Shown: one piece after another, positions 17,402 to 25,981 of the stretch
Layout: each line of letters begins with the position of its first letter
How positions within the stretch are numbered: the stretch's first letter is position 1
Assembly (NCBI RefSeq): GCF_038096165.1
Contig: NZ_CP151076.1
Coordinates: forward strand, 620,001-684,000
DNA from: Pseudomonas sp. G.S.17
GTDB lineage: Bacteria; Pseudomonadota; Gammaproteobacteria; Pseudomonadales; Pseudomonadaceae
Length of the DNA stretch: 64,000 bases
Direction of reading: 5' to 3'
Made by a program: the position numbers and the translations under genes
Notes under the pieces: generated by a model
Seen by the model: the letters and a program-made list of their open reading frames with translations, nothing else
The model's database searches: none
Told to the model about the DNA's origin: nothing

Positions 17402-18894
17402 GGGCATTTTGTGTTCAAGGGCAACGGCGTACCTATCGCCTTAAATGCACCGCCGTGGTGACCCATCAAGAGCGTTTCAACGCCAAACAGCCACCCACCC
17501 TAAACGCGCCCCACGCCCTCAGCGACGCTGACCTGCTCGTTCCAAAAAGCCTGCTCGACGGGCTGCCCCCTGAAAAGAAAATCGCGGTCGCGGCCACCCC
17601 GGACAAAAAGGCCTGTAACTGGTATCGCCTCGATGGTCTGCTGCATGACGCCAACAACACTTTGCTCGACGGCTGGGTCCGCGAGGAAGTGGGCGTCACC
17701 CCATGGTTCAGTCCGTGGGCATGGGAAGGTTACGACGTCATCTTCAACTACGACGTGCCGCGCAAATTCCTCGCCTCCTACCTGCGCGCCGTCAACCAGT
17801 TCAGCGAAGCGCAACTCGCGCAATACGGTGCCCTGGCCGACGATGTGGACCAAGGGCCGGTCATGAGCCGCCTGTTCGCCATCATCGACCGCGACCGCGA
17901 CGGCAAAATGTCCGGTGACGAAATACAGGCGGCCCTCAACCTGCCGGCCCACGCCCAATCCATCTCGCAACTGATCATCGACTACGAAACCGAGTGGGTA
18001 CACCGGCCACGCAAGTGGGACGCCATGGACGAAATGCTCGGCCACAGCGGCTCAACCCCGCACCTGAACTGGCTAGCGGAAAAAGAGCGCATCAAACAAC
18101 TGAGTTGGTGGGATGAAGTTGCGGAGAAAGTGGGGCTGGATTCGTGGGCGAAGGTTTGTCACTTTCATCCGGTGGGGTTGGTGGGGTGTTTCTTAACTGC
18201 TCATCCGCTAGAGATCACTCATGCTCAACTGAAGCAAATATTCCCCGCCGCGGACGATTGGGATATCGAAATAGTATTGAATGAAATCAATGGACGCCTT
18301 GTTGAATTCAAACTAGACACGCGGCTAAGGCAGCGTCACTTCTTTGCTCAAATCAAGGGTGAAGTTGGAGCGGCCATGAAAGGTATTTCCGAAAGCTGGG
18401 AGTACTCACCTGCCGCATTGAAACTGTTCAGTGTTTACTATCGTGCACACCCCACCGAGGCAGAGCAGGATGGATATTTGAAGGATTCGAGCGGCCGGAT
18501 CATTCGCAGGGCCAATCAACAGGACATAGGGCGAAAACATTTTCAGAGGCTTAATGGAAATCGGGCTTCACATCCGGATGATGGATATGATTTCCGAGGG
18601 AGAGGACTGATACAAATTACCGGCTACGAAAAATATAATGGCTTTATGCGGGATTACGGTAAGTACTGGCAGGGATCTGTTCCGCAGACTGTGGATAATC
18701 CAGATCTGATCAATGAAATGCCTACAGCTATAAGAAGTGTCATGTGGTTCTGGCTAGCATCTAAAGTTTATACTGAGGAGCGCGGTGGAGGTTATTCGGA
18801 TGTGAGGTTTTTAACAAAAAAAGTTAACGGCGGAGAAATGGGGTTTGAAGAGCGAAGGAGTGCATATGAACTAATTGAGGGAGTATTAAAGTGA
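17362..18894 (+). CDS. Polymorphic toxin copy 3: 5'-truncated orphan cassette with GH19 C-terminal domain
   Basis: The open frame spans 510 codons, but the first ~30 are the PAAR gene read in the wrong frame from a TTG. Real homology starts at base 17451 (AVVTHQERF). The core has lost its M23 part and keeps the unknown region, the EF-hand and HFHPVGLVG. The C-terminal domain is a GH19 variant (FFAQIKGEVGA, FRGRGLIQITGY) that differs from the one in copy 1. The upstream PAAR has a stop and is out of frame, and no ribosome site is visible. This copy therefore looks like a silent cassette that could be expressed after recombination into copy 1 or 2. GTG codons near 17455-17460 are possible weak starts. 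Confidence 0.7.
   Translation: MPNSGPRPDRDCLRAFCVQGQRRTYRLKCTAVVTHQERFNAKQPPTLNAPHALSDADLLVPKSLLDGLPPEKKIAVAATPDKKACNWYRLDGLLHDANNTLLDGWVREEVGVTPWFSPWAWEGYDVIFNYDVPRKFLASYLRAVNQFSEAQLAQYGALADDVDQGPVMSRLFAIIDRDRDGKMSGDEIQAALNLPAHAQSISQLIIDYETEWVHRPRKWDAMDEMLGHSGSTPHLNWLAEKERIKQLSWWDEVAEKVGLDSWAKVCHFHPVGLVGCFLTAHPLEITHAQLKQIFPAADDWDIEIVLNEINGRLVEFKLDTRLRQRHFFAQIKGEVGAAMKGISESWEYSPAALKLFSVYYRAHPTEAEQDGYLKDSSGRIIRRANQQDIGRKHFQRLNGNRASHPDDGYDFRGRGLIQITGYEKYNGFMRDYGKYWQGSVPQTVDNPDLINEMPTAIRSVMWFWLASKVYTEERGGGYSDVRFLTKKVNGGEMGFEERRSAYELIEGVLK
17451..18186 (+). repeat. Toxin core repeat, copy 3 (736 bp, 5'-truncated)
   Basis: Matches 12113-12848 at constant offset 5338. The left edge sits at CGCCGTGG, with a further GCA shared one base before it. 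The right edge is the same VGLVG junction as in copies 1 and 2, here followed by Cys-Phe as in copy 1. Confidence 0.93.
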
Positions 18895-19421
18895 AGAGGC
18901 TTAATATATTATTCAGCAACCTTTATGTGTTGTTTTTCTTAAGCGTTGATGCGTTCGGATCGCAAAAAACGCTATGTGGTTTCGGAGAGATAACGATTGC
19001 ATCATGTATTTTGAATGAAGAAAAAAGCAGGATTTTATCCTTCTGCTCTAGCGCAGACAAAAAAATCGTTTTTTATAGATTTGGTACAAAATCGAAAATT
19101 GATCTAAGTAGGAAGTTCTCTTTGGTATCCCCCATGAGTCGCTGGGTAGACAAGTGGACCTTTACAACTTATCTGGGGTTCAGAGTCAATGAGCATGCAT
19201 ACGTTCTTGGTGTCCCCCAAGAAAGATATGGTGCTAGAGCTTTTTTAGAGGTCGCTAAAAATGACAAGGCCATCATGGAGCGCAGTTGCATTGAAAACTC
19301 TTTCGGGCAAAAAAAATTGGATAGCGAAGCAATCAGGGATGTAGAAGACAGCGTAGTTAGAGATAACAAATTTCTATTTCCGCCGATCGACGGCACAAAC
19401 AGCACAAGTCAAGAGCCTTGA
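18891..19421 (+). CDS. Putative exported immunity protein for toxin copy 3
   Basis: A 176-residue protein starting at GTG 18891, which overlaps the toxin stop (GTGA). GGAG lies eight bases upstream inside the toxin gene, so translation is coupled. The N-terminus is hydrophobic (LFSNLYVLFFLSVDAFGS), consistent with a signal peptide. No domain recognised. It is low in GC and unlike the other two candidates. Immunity function is inferred from its coupling to a GH19 cell-wall toxin. Confidence 0.6.
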   Translation: MKRLNILFSNLYVLFFLSVDAFGSQKTLCGFGEITIASCILNEEKSRILSFCSSADKKIVFYRFGTKSKIDLSRKFSLVSPMSRWVDKWTFTTYLGFRVNEHAYVLGVPQERYGARAFLEVAKNDKAIMERSCIENSFGQKKLDSEAIRDVEDSVVRDNKFLFPPIDGTNSTSQEP

Positions 19422-19435
19422 CTCTGCAGCCTCTT

Positions 19436-19621
19436 AACCAAGTGGTGATGCTGGAAAATCCCATGCCTATCAAGGCTGGGGATCTGATCGGCCATATCGA
19501 CCCTCAACTCCTCGACGGCTGGGTCCGCGAGGAAGTGGGCGTAACCCCTTGGGTAGGTTATGACGTCATCTTCAATTGCGAAGTGCCGCGCAAATTTCTG
19601 GCCTCTTACCTGCTCGCGACA
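19436..19621 (+). pseudogene. Decayed fourth copy of the toxin core
   Basis: Two pieces of the core lie next to each other: NQVVMLENPMPIKAGDLIGHI (19436-19498) and LLDGWVREEVGVTPW...GYDVIFNCEVPRKFLASYL (about 19506-19615). Relative to copy 1, about 360 bases between them are deleted, and a seven-residue FSPWAWE segment is also lost. No toxin tip follows. It marks the right end of the island. Confidence 0.85.
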
Positions 19622-19723
19622 AGCCTCTCAGCGAAGCGTTGCACTTGCGCATCGATTGTTATCCCGTTCGAACGACGCTGTGCCGGATTTATCAGCCCCA
19701 AGCCAAACCCCGGGTCATTACGC

Positions 19724-19729
19724 TATAAT
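19724..19729 (+). promoter_or_regulatory. Candidate -10 element (TATAAT) for the downstream LPS genes
   Basis: A perfect TATAAT lies about 95 bases before the carbamoyltransferase start, but no good -35 is found at 17 bases. It could give the second half of the LPS operon its own promoter now that the island separates it from the kinase genes. Confidence 0.4.
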
Positions 19730-19822
19730 CCCGCGCTTTAGCTGTTCCTCGCCCGCGTGCGAGAGCACATATTTTTCTCAGGCGCCTGCCGCCTGCATGC
19801 AGACTAAAGAGGCTAGACCCTA

Positions 19823-21580
19823 GTGGCATTGACGATCCTTGGCCTGTCCGGCGCCCTTAGCCATGATCCTTCCGCTGCCCTGTACATCGACGGCAAGCTC
19901 GTCGCGGCGGCTGAAGAAGAGCGCTTCGTTCGCGATAAGCATGCAAAGAACCGCATGCCCTACGAGTCGGCGAAGTTCTGCCTTGAGCAGGCGGGCATCA
20001 AGCCTTCGGACGTGGATGTGGTGGCGATTCCCTTCGCGCCTATCAGCTTGTTCGGCAAGGCGCGCTGGCATTACGCCAAGCGTTACTGGTACGCCCCGGA
20101 TCGTGCGCTCGATGCGCTGCTGATGGGCAACCGCCGCTACAAGCGCTATCGCAACAAGATTGTCTGGTGCCTTGAGCAACTGGGTTTCGATCCGAAAAAA
20201 ATCAAGATCGAGCCGGTCGAGCATCATCTGGCCCACGCTTCCAGCGCTTACCACTGCTCCGGTTTTCAAGAGAAAACCGCGATCATGGGCATCGACGGCA
20301 AGGGTGAGTACGCCACGACCTTCTTCGGCTACGGCGAAAACGGCAAGATCCACAAGATCAAGGAATTCTTCGATCCGGATTCCCTTGGCGGCCTGTATGG
20401 CGCAATCACCGAATTCCTTGGCTTTGAAATGCTTGATGGCGAGTTCAAGGTCATGGGCATGGCGCCGTATGGCGATGCCAGCAAGTATGACTTCTCGCGT
20501 CTGGCGACCTTCGAGAATGGCGAGCTGGTGATCAACACCGAGCTGGCCAACGTGATCGGCCTGCGTCGCTATAAAGAGAACGGCAAAGGCTTCTACTTCT
20601 CGCCGAAACTGATCGAGTGGCTGGGCCCGAAACGCGTCGGTGACGTCGCCGACGAGCCGTACATCCATTACGCCGCCAGCATGCAAGCGCTGTTCGAGAA
20701 GCTGGCGTTGCAGATGATGGATCACTACCTGGGCGACATTCTCAAGGAAACCGGCAAGATTGCCTTCGCCGGTGGCTGCGCGTTGAACGTCAAGCTGAAC
20801 CAGAAGATCATCGCGCGCCCTGAAGTCAAAGAGCTGTTCGTGCAGCCGGCTTCCGGCGATGCGGGTACGGCGGTGGGCGCGGCAGCTTATGTGTCCCACG
20901 CGCGTGGCGTGCCGGTGGAGAAGATGGAACACGTCTATCTCGGCCCGTCCTACAGCAACGAAGACGTTATCGCAGCCTGCGCCCGTCACCCGAGCAAACC
21001 GGTGTGGCGCCAGATCGAAAACACCCCTGAGCGCATCGCCAAGATCATGGTTGAAGGCAATCCGGTGGCCTGGTTCCAGGGTCGGATGGAGTTCGGTCCG
21101 CGCGCCTTGGGTGGTCGTTCGATCATTGGTTGCCCAAGCATCCCGGGTGTGGCTGACCGCATCAACCATCAGATCAAGTTCCGCGAGCGCTGGAGGCCTT
21201 TCTGCCCGTCGATGCTCGACACCGTAGCGCCACAGATGATCAAGATCGATCACCCTGCGCCGTTCATGACCTTCACCTTTGAAGTGGCGCAAGAGTGGAA
21301 AACCCGCGTGCCGGAAGTTGTCCATGAAGACGGCACTTCCCGGGCCCAGGTGCTCAAACGCGAATACAACCCGCGTTACTACGACATGATGAAGGCTCTG
21401 GAAGTCTTGACCGGCAACGGCGTGTCGCTGAACACGTCGCTGAACCGTCGTGGCGAACCGATGATCTGCTCGCCGACCGACGCGCTGAACATGTTCTTCG
21501 GCTCGGATCTGGAATACCTGATCATGGAAGACATTCTGGTGGTCAAAGACGGCGTGGAAACCTATGACACGCTCGGCTGA
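19823..21580 (+). CDS. wapO: Carbamoyltransferase for LPS core (WapO-like)
   Basis: A 585-residue NodU/CmcH-type carbamoyltransferase. These enzymes transfer a carbamoyl group from carbamoyl phosphate to a sugar hydroxyl; in Pseudomonas the inner core heptose is O-carbamoylated. The N-terminal ASKHA-like half has ILGLSGALSHDPSAAL, the His-rich VEHHLAHASSAYH and IMGIDGKGEYATT. The C-terminal YrdC-like part has WFQGRMEFGPRALGGRSI and SLNRRGEPM. It starts with GTG at 19823 preceded by AGAGG. Its end overlaps the following glycosyltransferase. Gene order matches PA5005. The symbol wapO is from memory of the P. aeruginosa core nomenclature. Confidence 0.88.
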   Translation: MALTILGLSGALSHDPSAALYIDGKLVAAAEEERFVRDKHAKNRMPYESAKFCLEQAGIKPSDVDVVAIPFAPISLFGKARWHYAKRYWYAPDRALDALLMGNRRYKRYRNKIVWCLEQLGFDPKKIKIEPVEHHLAHASSAYHCSGFQEKTAIMGIDGKGEYATTFFGYGENGKIHKIKEFFDPDSLGGLYGAITEFLGFEMLDGEFKVMGMAPYGDASKYDFSRLATFENGELVINTELANVIGLRRYKENGKGFYFSPKLIEWLGPKRVGDVADEPYIHYAASMQALFEKLALQMMDHYLGDILKETGKIAFAGGCALNVKLNQKIIARPEVKELFVQPASGDAGTAVGAAAYVSHARGVPVEKMEHVYLGPSYSNEDVIAACARHPSKPVWRQIENTPERIAKIMVEGNPVAWFQGRMEFGPRALGGRSIIGCPSIPGVADRINHQIKFRERWRPFCPSMLDTVAPQMIKIDHPAPFMTFTFEVAQEWKTRVPEVVHEDGTSRAQVLKREYNPRYYDMMKALEVLTGNGVSLNTSLNRRGEPMICSPTDALNMFFGSDLEYLIMEDILVVKDGVETYDTLG

Positions 21581-22694
21581 GCGCCATGTGCTGCAGTTCT
21601 GCCACGGCTATGATGGCCCGTTTCTGGACTGTGCCCGGCAATACGCCAGCCTGTTCGCCAGCAAGGGTTATCGTGTCACCACGGTATTCCTGACCGGCGC
21701 CGCTGATGCCGAGGTTGCGGCGGGTTGCGCCTCGGACGAAGTGCTGTTTCTGGAGCACAGCTCCAAGGCCATTCGCGGCCTGAAAATCCGCGCGATCCGC
21801 GACCTGCGCAAGATCGTCGCGTCGCGGGATTTCAGCTTCTGCATCGCTCATCGCTTCAAACCGGTGTACATCGCCCTGCTGGCAACACGCTTGCCGGTGA
21901 TTGGTGTGCACCACGCGTTTGGCGATTATCAACGCCGCAGCCGCAAACTCTTCGCGCAAATTTTCCGTTGGCGTCTGAGTCTGCTTGGTGTGTCCGATGC
22001 GGTGCGCGACGACATGCGCAGCAGCCTGCCGAAGTGGCCGACCGGACGCATTCAGACCCTGTACAACCGCATCGATATCGAACAACTGCAGGCCAGCCAG
22101 TTTTCCGCCGAACAGGCTCGTGAAGAATTGGGCCTGTCGCCATCCGCCTGGATTGTCGGCAATGTCGGGCGTCTGCATCCGGACAAGGATCAGGCCACGC
22201 TGCTGCGCGGTTTCGCCAAGGCGCTGCCTGATCTGCCGTCGAACAGCCAGTTGGTGATTCTCGGCAAGGGTCGTCTTGAACAGGATCTCAAGGAGCTGGC
22301 GCTGGAACTGGGTATCGGTTCTCAGGTGCTGTTTCTCGGGCAGGTCCAGGACGCGCGTCGTTACTACAAGGCCTTTGATTTGTTTGCCCTCAGCTCGGAC
22401 CACGAACCATTCGGCATGGTCCTGCTGGAAGCCATGGTGGCCGGTGTGCCGCTGTTGGCCACGTCGTGCGGCGGGGCCAAGGAAGTGGTCGAAGGCGTTG
22501 GCGTGCTGTTTCCGCTGGGTGATGACGAACGTTTGGCCCAAGGCTTGCTGCACTTGTCTGCGCTGGATGCCGAGCAACGCCGGGCGTGTGCTGATTTGAT
22601 GTTGCTGCGCCTGCGTGAGCGCTTCTCCGATCAGGCCGTGCGCGATGTGTTCTGGCGTCTGCCGCAAGTCATCAGCGTGACGGCGCAATCCTGA
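21564..22694 (+). CDS. wapH: Glycosyltransferase family 4, LPS core (WapH-like)
   Basis: A 376-residue GT-B glycosyltransferase. The donor-binding half has NVGRLHPDKDQATLL and the EX7E-like stretch SSDHEPFGMVLLEAMVAGVPLL. It overlaps the carbamoyltransferase end by 17 bases and shares its last base with the next start, so it is part of the core operon. The position corresponds to P. aeruginosa wapH (PA5004), assigned to adding a glucose to the outer core. The exact acceptor is inferred from synteny. Confidence 0.85.
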   Translation: MTRSAERHVLQFCHGYDGPFLDCARQYASLFASKGYRVTTVFLTGAADAEVAAGCASDEVLFLEHSSKAIRGLKIRAIRDLRKIVASRDFSFCIAHRFKPVYIALLATRLPVIGVHHAFGDYQRRSRKLFAQIFRWRLSLLGVSDAVRDDMRSSLPKWPTGRIQTLYNRIDIEQLQASQFSAEQAREELGLSPSAWIVGNVGRLHPDKDQATLLRGFAKALPDLPSNSQLVILGKGRLEQDLKELALELGIGSQVLFLGQVQDARRYYKAFDLFALSSDHEPFGMVLLEAMVAGVPLLATSCGGAKEVVEGVGVLFPLGDDERLAQGLLHLSALDAEQRRACADLMLLRLRERFSDQAVRDVFWRLPQVISVTAQS

Positions 22695-23590
22695 TGCTCA
22701 ATCGATTGCAAGGCTGGCGTGAGCGTGGCTGGAACCTGATCGACGCCGACGCTTATCAACAGGCCTGGCAGCGTTTCGGTGGCAGCGTGGCGACGCATCC
22801 TCTGGTGGTCGAGCGCCTTGCCGGCCTGGCTGAAATTCCCGTGCGTTATCTGGCCTGGGAGCAAGACGGCGATATAAAGGCAGCGATTCCGACCTGGGGT
22901 CGCTCGCTGGCGCTGTCCAAGGACGTGCTGAAAAGTCGAGGCAAGAAAGGCCTGTTCGATCTGGGCAACGCCGAATTGATCCTACCGATTGCCGCCGATG
23001 TTCAGGTGCCCGTCCGGCATCGCGGGCGCTACTTGTCGGCGCTCAATGAAGGCCGCGTCAGCACCTTCAAGCCGCAGGCTGAATCCCTGGCGATGGCGCG
23101 AACCCCGGAAGAGCTGTCGAAAAAATTTCGTTACAACCAGCGCCGCGAATTGCGTCTGCTGGAAGAGGCGGGCGGCATCGTGCGTCCGGTCAGCGAGTTC
23201 AGCAGCGCCGAAATGGCCCGCATGTATTGCGACCTGTTCCAGCGCCGCTGGGGTTTCCCGGCGACAGGCGCTGAACGTATGGGCGAAGTCATCGAATTGC
23301 TGCGTGAGTTCCTGACCGGCTCGGTGGTGTTTCTCAATGACGCGCCCATCGCGATCCAGCTGGTGTATCGCGTTGAAGCACCCGAGTGGATCAGCGTCGA
23401 GTACGTCAACGGCGGCGTCGACCCCGAAACCCGGGATTTCAGCCCCGGCAGCGTGCTGAGTTTTCTCAACACCCAAAGCGCCTGGGAAGATGCCCGCGCG
23501 CTGGGCAAACCGCTGCGTTTCTCGTTCGGTCGCGCCGACCGCGAGTACAAGGATCGTTGGTGCAACCCCGTGCCGGTATTCCAGATTTGA
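22694..23590 (+). CDS. mig-14: Mig-14-like protein
   Basis: A 298-residue protein of the Mig-14 family, which has a GNAT-like fold and is linked to antimicrobial-peptide resistance in Salmonella and Pseudomonas. Visible family features are the FRYNQRRELRLLEEAGG segment and the C-terminal FSFGRADREYKDRWC. It overlaps wapH by one base and the next gene by four (TTGA). Its place inside the LPS-core operon, as for PA5003, suggests a role at the envelope. The biochemical reaction is unknown. Confidence 0.82.
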   Translation: MLNRLQGWRERGWNLIDADAYQQAWQRFGGSVATHPLVVERLAGLAEIPVRYLAWEQDGDIKAAIPTWGRSLALSKDVLKSRGKKGLFDLGNAELILPIAADVQVPVRHRGRYLSALNEGRVSTFKPQAESLAMARTPEELSKKFRYNQRRELRLLEEAGGIVRPVSEFSSAEMARMYCDLFQRRWGFPATGAERMGEVIELLREFLTGSVVFLNDAPIAIQLVYRVEAPEWISVEYVNGGVDPETRDFSPGSVLSFLNTQSAWEDARALGKPLRFSFGRADREYKDRWCNPVPVFQI

Positions 23591-24996
23591 GCCGTAAACA
23601 GGAGCTGCTCAAGCGCCATCGCCGTAACAAGCGTGTGGCGCTGCTGATCGGCTTGCTGTTGCTGATTGTCGTTGGCGTGGGGGTGGCGTGGTGGTTGCCG
23701 CTGCTGCTGGCGTTGGTCGGCTGGGTCGCTCACGAAGCCTGGTTTGCCGATCACTTGTTTTACTCGCCTCAAGACGATTATCAGTACAACTTTCCGGTCG
23801 ATGCCGAAGTGGCAGGCGTCAGCCTGATTGGCGAGCAGTTGCGCATCGACTCGCCGCTGACCCTGGCTGGCGATGAAACCCTGATCCTCGCGATACAGCT
23901 CAAAAGTACCTGGCTCGGACGTTTTCTGGACCCGGTCGTTGAAATGCTGGGTGCTGAAGTCGCGGACCGCCAGGCCTTTGAGCGTGGCGTCGACGGCGTG
24001 CGTTACCTGAATCTCAGCGGGCTCGGTGCTGCGCTGGTCGACGGCTCGCTACATGTGCAAGGTCGTTTCTGTCGTCTTCACGGCACGCCCAGGCTTTGGG
24101 TGTTTCGTCAGCCGGATGCCCGCCAGCAAAAAGTCATGGTGATCGCGCCCCATGCCGACGATGCCGAATTGGCGGCGTTCGGTTTGTACAGTCAGGCGCA
24201 GGATGCCTGGATCGTGACGCTGACCGCCGGGGAAATCGAAGCCGAGCATTATCAGCAGATGGGCATGGAACGTGCCGAAGCCGCGCGGATCAAGGGCCGG
24301 CTGCGTGCCTGGGACAGCATTGCCGTGCCACGTTGGGGCGGCGTTCCGGAAGCGCAGTGCGTGCAGCTAGGCTATTTCTGCCTGCAACTTCCAGCCATGC
24401 AGGCTGCGCCGGATCAGCCCGTCGCGTCGCGCGAGGCCGACCTGAGTGATACCCGGCTGTTCCGCCAGTTCAATTCGCTGCCGTTGCCCGGCGATGTCGA
24501 TGGCGCGCCGACCTGGAATAACCTGCTCGCTGATCTGCGGGCACTGCTCTTGCGTGCTCGGCCCGAGGTGCTGGTGATGCCGCATCCGGCGATTGATCCT
24601 CATCCGGACCATATCTGCGCCCAGGCTGCGGTGCTCGAAGCGTTGCAAGGCCTGGAATGGCAGCCACAGGTGATTCTGGGCTACGCCAATCATCTGCATG
24701 ACAATGATCGCTGGCCGATGGGCGATGCCTATAGCGGCGTCAGTTTGCCGCCGGTGTTCGACGCCGGGTTGCAACTGACGCCTTACTGCCTGCAATTGAC
24801 TGTCGCACAGCAGCGCGACAAAGCCATGGCGCTGGGTATGATGCACGACCTGCAACCGCCCATGCCGCTCAAGCGCAAGGTGCGGCGCTGGTTGCAAGGT
24901 GCATTGGCGGGCCGACGCTGGCCGGCAGAAGGTGAAAACGAATTCTACAGAAAGGCTGTTCGCCGCCACGAGCTGTTCTGGCGCAAGGACATCTGA
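23587..24996 (+). CDS. dnpA: PIG-L family de-N-acetylase (DnpA-like)
   Basis: A 469-residue protein starting at TTG 23587, overlapping the mig-14 stop. A basic N-terminus and a hydrophobic hairpin (residues about 17-50, ALLIGLLLLIVVGVGVAWWL) anchor it in the membrane. The PIG-L metal-binding motif IAPHADDAELAAFG and a second His cluster (MPHPAIDPHPDH) are intact, so it should remove an N-acetyl group from an amino sugar, probably in the core. Syntenic with PA5002 (dnpA), which affects fluoroquinolone tolerance in P. aeruginosa. Confidence 0.85.
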   Translation: MSRKQELLKRHRRNKRVALLIGLLLLIVVGVGVAWWLPLLLALVGWVAHEAWFADHLFYSPQDDYQYNFPVDAEVAGVSLIGEQLRIDSPLTLAGDETLILAIQLKSTWLGRFLDPVVEMLGAEVADRQAFERGVDGVRYLNLSGLGAALVDGSLHVQGRFCRLHGTPRLWVFRQPDARQQKVMVIAPHADDAELAAFGLYSQAQDAWIVTLTAGEIEAEHYQQMGMERAEAARIKGRLRAWDSIAVPRWGGVPEAQCVQLGYFCLQLPAMQAAPDQPVASREADLSDTRLFRQFNSLPLPGDVDGAPTWNNLLADLRALLLRARPEVLVMPHPAIDPHPDHICAQAAVLEALQGLEWQPQVILGYANHLHDNDRWPMGDAYSGVSLPPVFDAGLQLTPYCLQLTVAQQRDKAMALGMMHDLQPPMPLKRKVRRWLQGALAGRRWPAEGENEFYRKAVRRHELFWRKDI

Positions 24997-25024
24997 TTCA
25001 GCAGGTTGCGGTTCAAGGAAAATA

Positions 25025-25981
25025 ATGAAAGTTCTACTTCTGGTCCAGAAAGAACAACGAGCCATTCTGGATCGCTTGTATGAAGGCATTGCCGCGCACT
25101 GCGAGTGTGATCTGCGCTGGTTGACGTCGGCCGAGCAGAGAAATCTGCGGGGTTACTTTCGGCGCGAAGTGGATGTCACGCAGTACGACCGCATTGTCTT
25201 TTTCCTGCGCTTCAAACAGGAAATCCGTCAGGTTGCTTTCATTCGCACACTCCCCAATCTGGTGATCCTCGAACACGATGCTTACCAGAACTATATTTCC
25301 TGTAAGTACACCGGAAAATTCAGCGCCCATTATCGGAAGCTGCCATGGGTACGAGTGATCTGCTCCGGGTTTATAGTGAGCGAGCGTTTGCGGGCTGAAG
25401 GTTTCGATGCGGTGTTCGTGCCCAAAGGTTATGACCAGAGCCTGTTGCAGGATCAGGGGCGCGAGCGCGACATCGAACTGGCCTTTGTCGGCAGCACCAA
25501 CAGCGTGGCCTACAGCGGGCGCAAGGCGTTGCTGGATGAGTTGGGCCAGGTGGAAAATCTGGTGGTGACGCGCACCAAGTCGGGTGAAGAGTATTGCGAG
25601 ACGCTCAACCGGATTCGTTTTTTCGTCAGTGCCGATGTCGGCATGGGCGAGTACATGATCAAGAATTTCGAGGCCATGGCCTGCGGCTGCGTGTTGCTGG
25701 CCTATGATCAGGGCGAAGGCGAAAACCGCGCCCTGGGTCTGCAGGATATGGAAAACGTGGTGTTTTACAGCAGTATCCCGCAATTGCAGGAGAAGCTGGC
25801 CGTACTGCGTGGTGATCCGGAATTTGCGGCGCGTATTGCCGTCAACGGCCGTAATCTGGCAATGTCGCAATTCAGTTTTGCAACGATTGGCCAACGTATT
25901 GTCAAAGAGCTTGAGCCTGCGCTTCGAACGCCTTCACCTTTGAAGTGGTTTGAGCGCTTGCGGGCGACGCTGGGCTTCTGA
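25025..25981 (+). CDS. Glycosyltransferase, CgeB-like C-terminal domain
   Basis: A 318-residue glycosyltransferase with the C-terminal signature GEYMIKNFEAMACGCVLLA of the Glyco_trans_1_2/CgeB group. CAAGGA precedes ATG 25025. It lies 28 bases after dnpA on the same strand and should act in outer-core assembly. By gene order it could correspond to PA5001 or to wapR (PA5000). I cannot decide between them from the sequence, so no symbol is given. Confidence 0.78.
   Translation: MKVLLLVQKEQRAILDRLYEGIAAHCECDLRWLTSAEQRNLRGYFRREVDVTQYDRIVFFLRFKQEIRQVAFIRTLPNLVILEHDAYQNYISCKYTGKFSAHYRKLPWVRVICSGFIVSERLRAEGFDAVFVPKGYDQSLLQDQGRERDIELAFVGSTNSVAYSGRKALLDELGQVENLVVTRTKSGEEYCETLNRIRFFVSADVGMGEYMIKNFEAMACGCVLLAYDQGEGENRALGLQDMENVVFYSSIPQLQEKLAVLRGDPEFAARIAVNGRNLAMSQFSFATIGQRIVKELEPALRTPSPLKWFERLRATLGF

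Noticed and set aside
10857..19621. Prophage or lysis cassette because of GH19 and lysozyme-like domains
   Set aside because: No holin, capsid, tail, integrase or repressor genes; the catalytic domains are fused to a long repeated core with PAAR and followed by exported proteins.
10857..19621. Assembly duplication of one gene
   Set aside because: The copies differ by scattered substitutions, have different left junctions and wholly different C-terminal domains.
19820..21325. 501-codon ORF antisense to the carbamoyltransferase gene
   Set aside because: Composition rich in His, Arg and Gln typical of antisense translation; the sense gene is clear.
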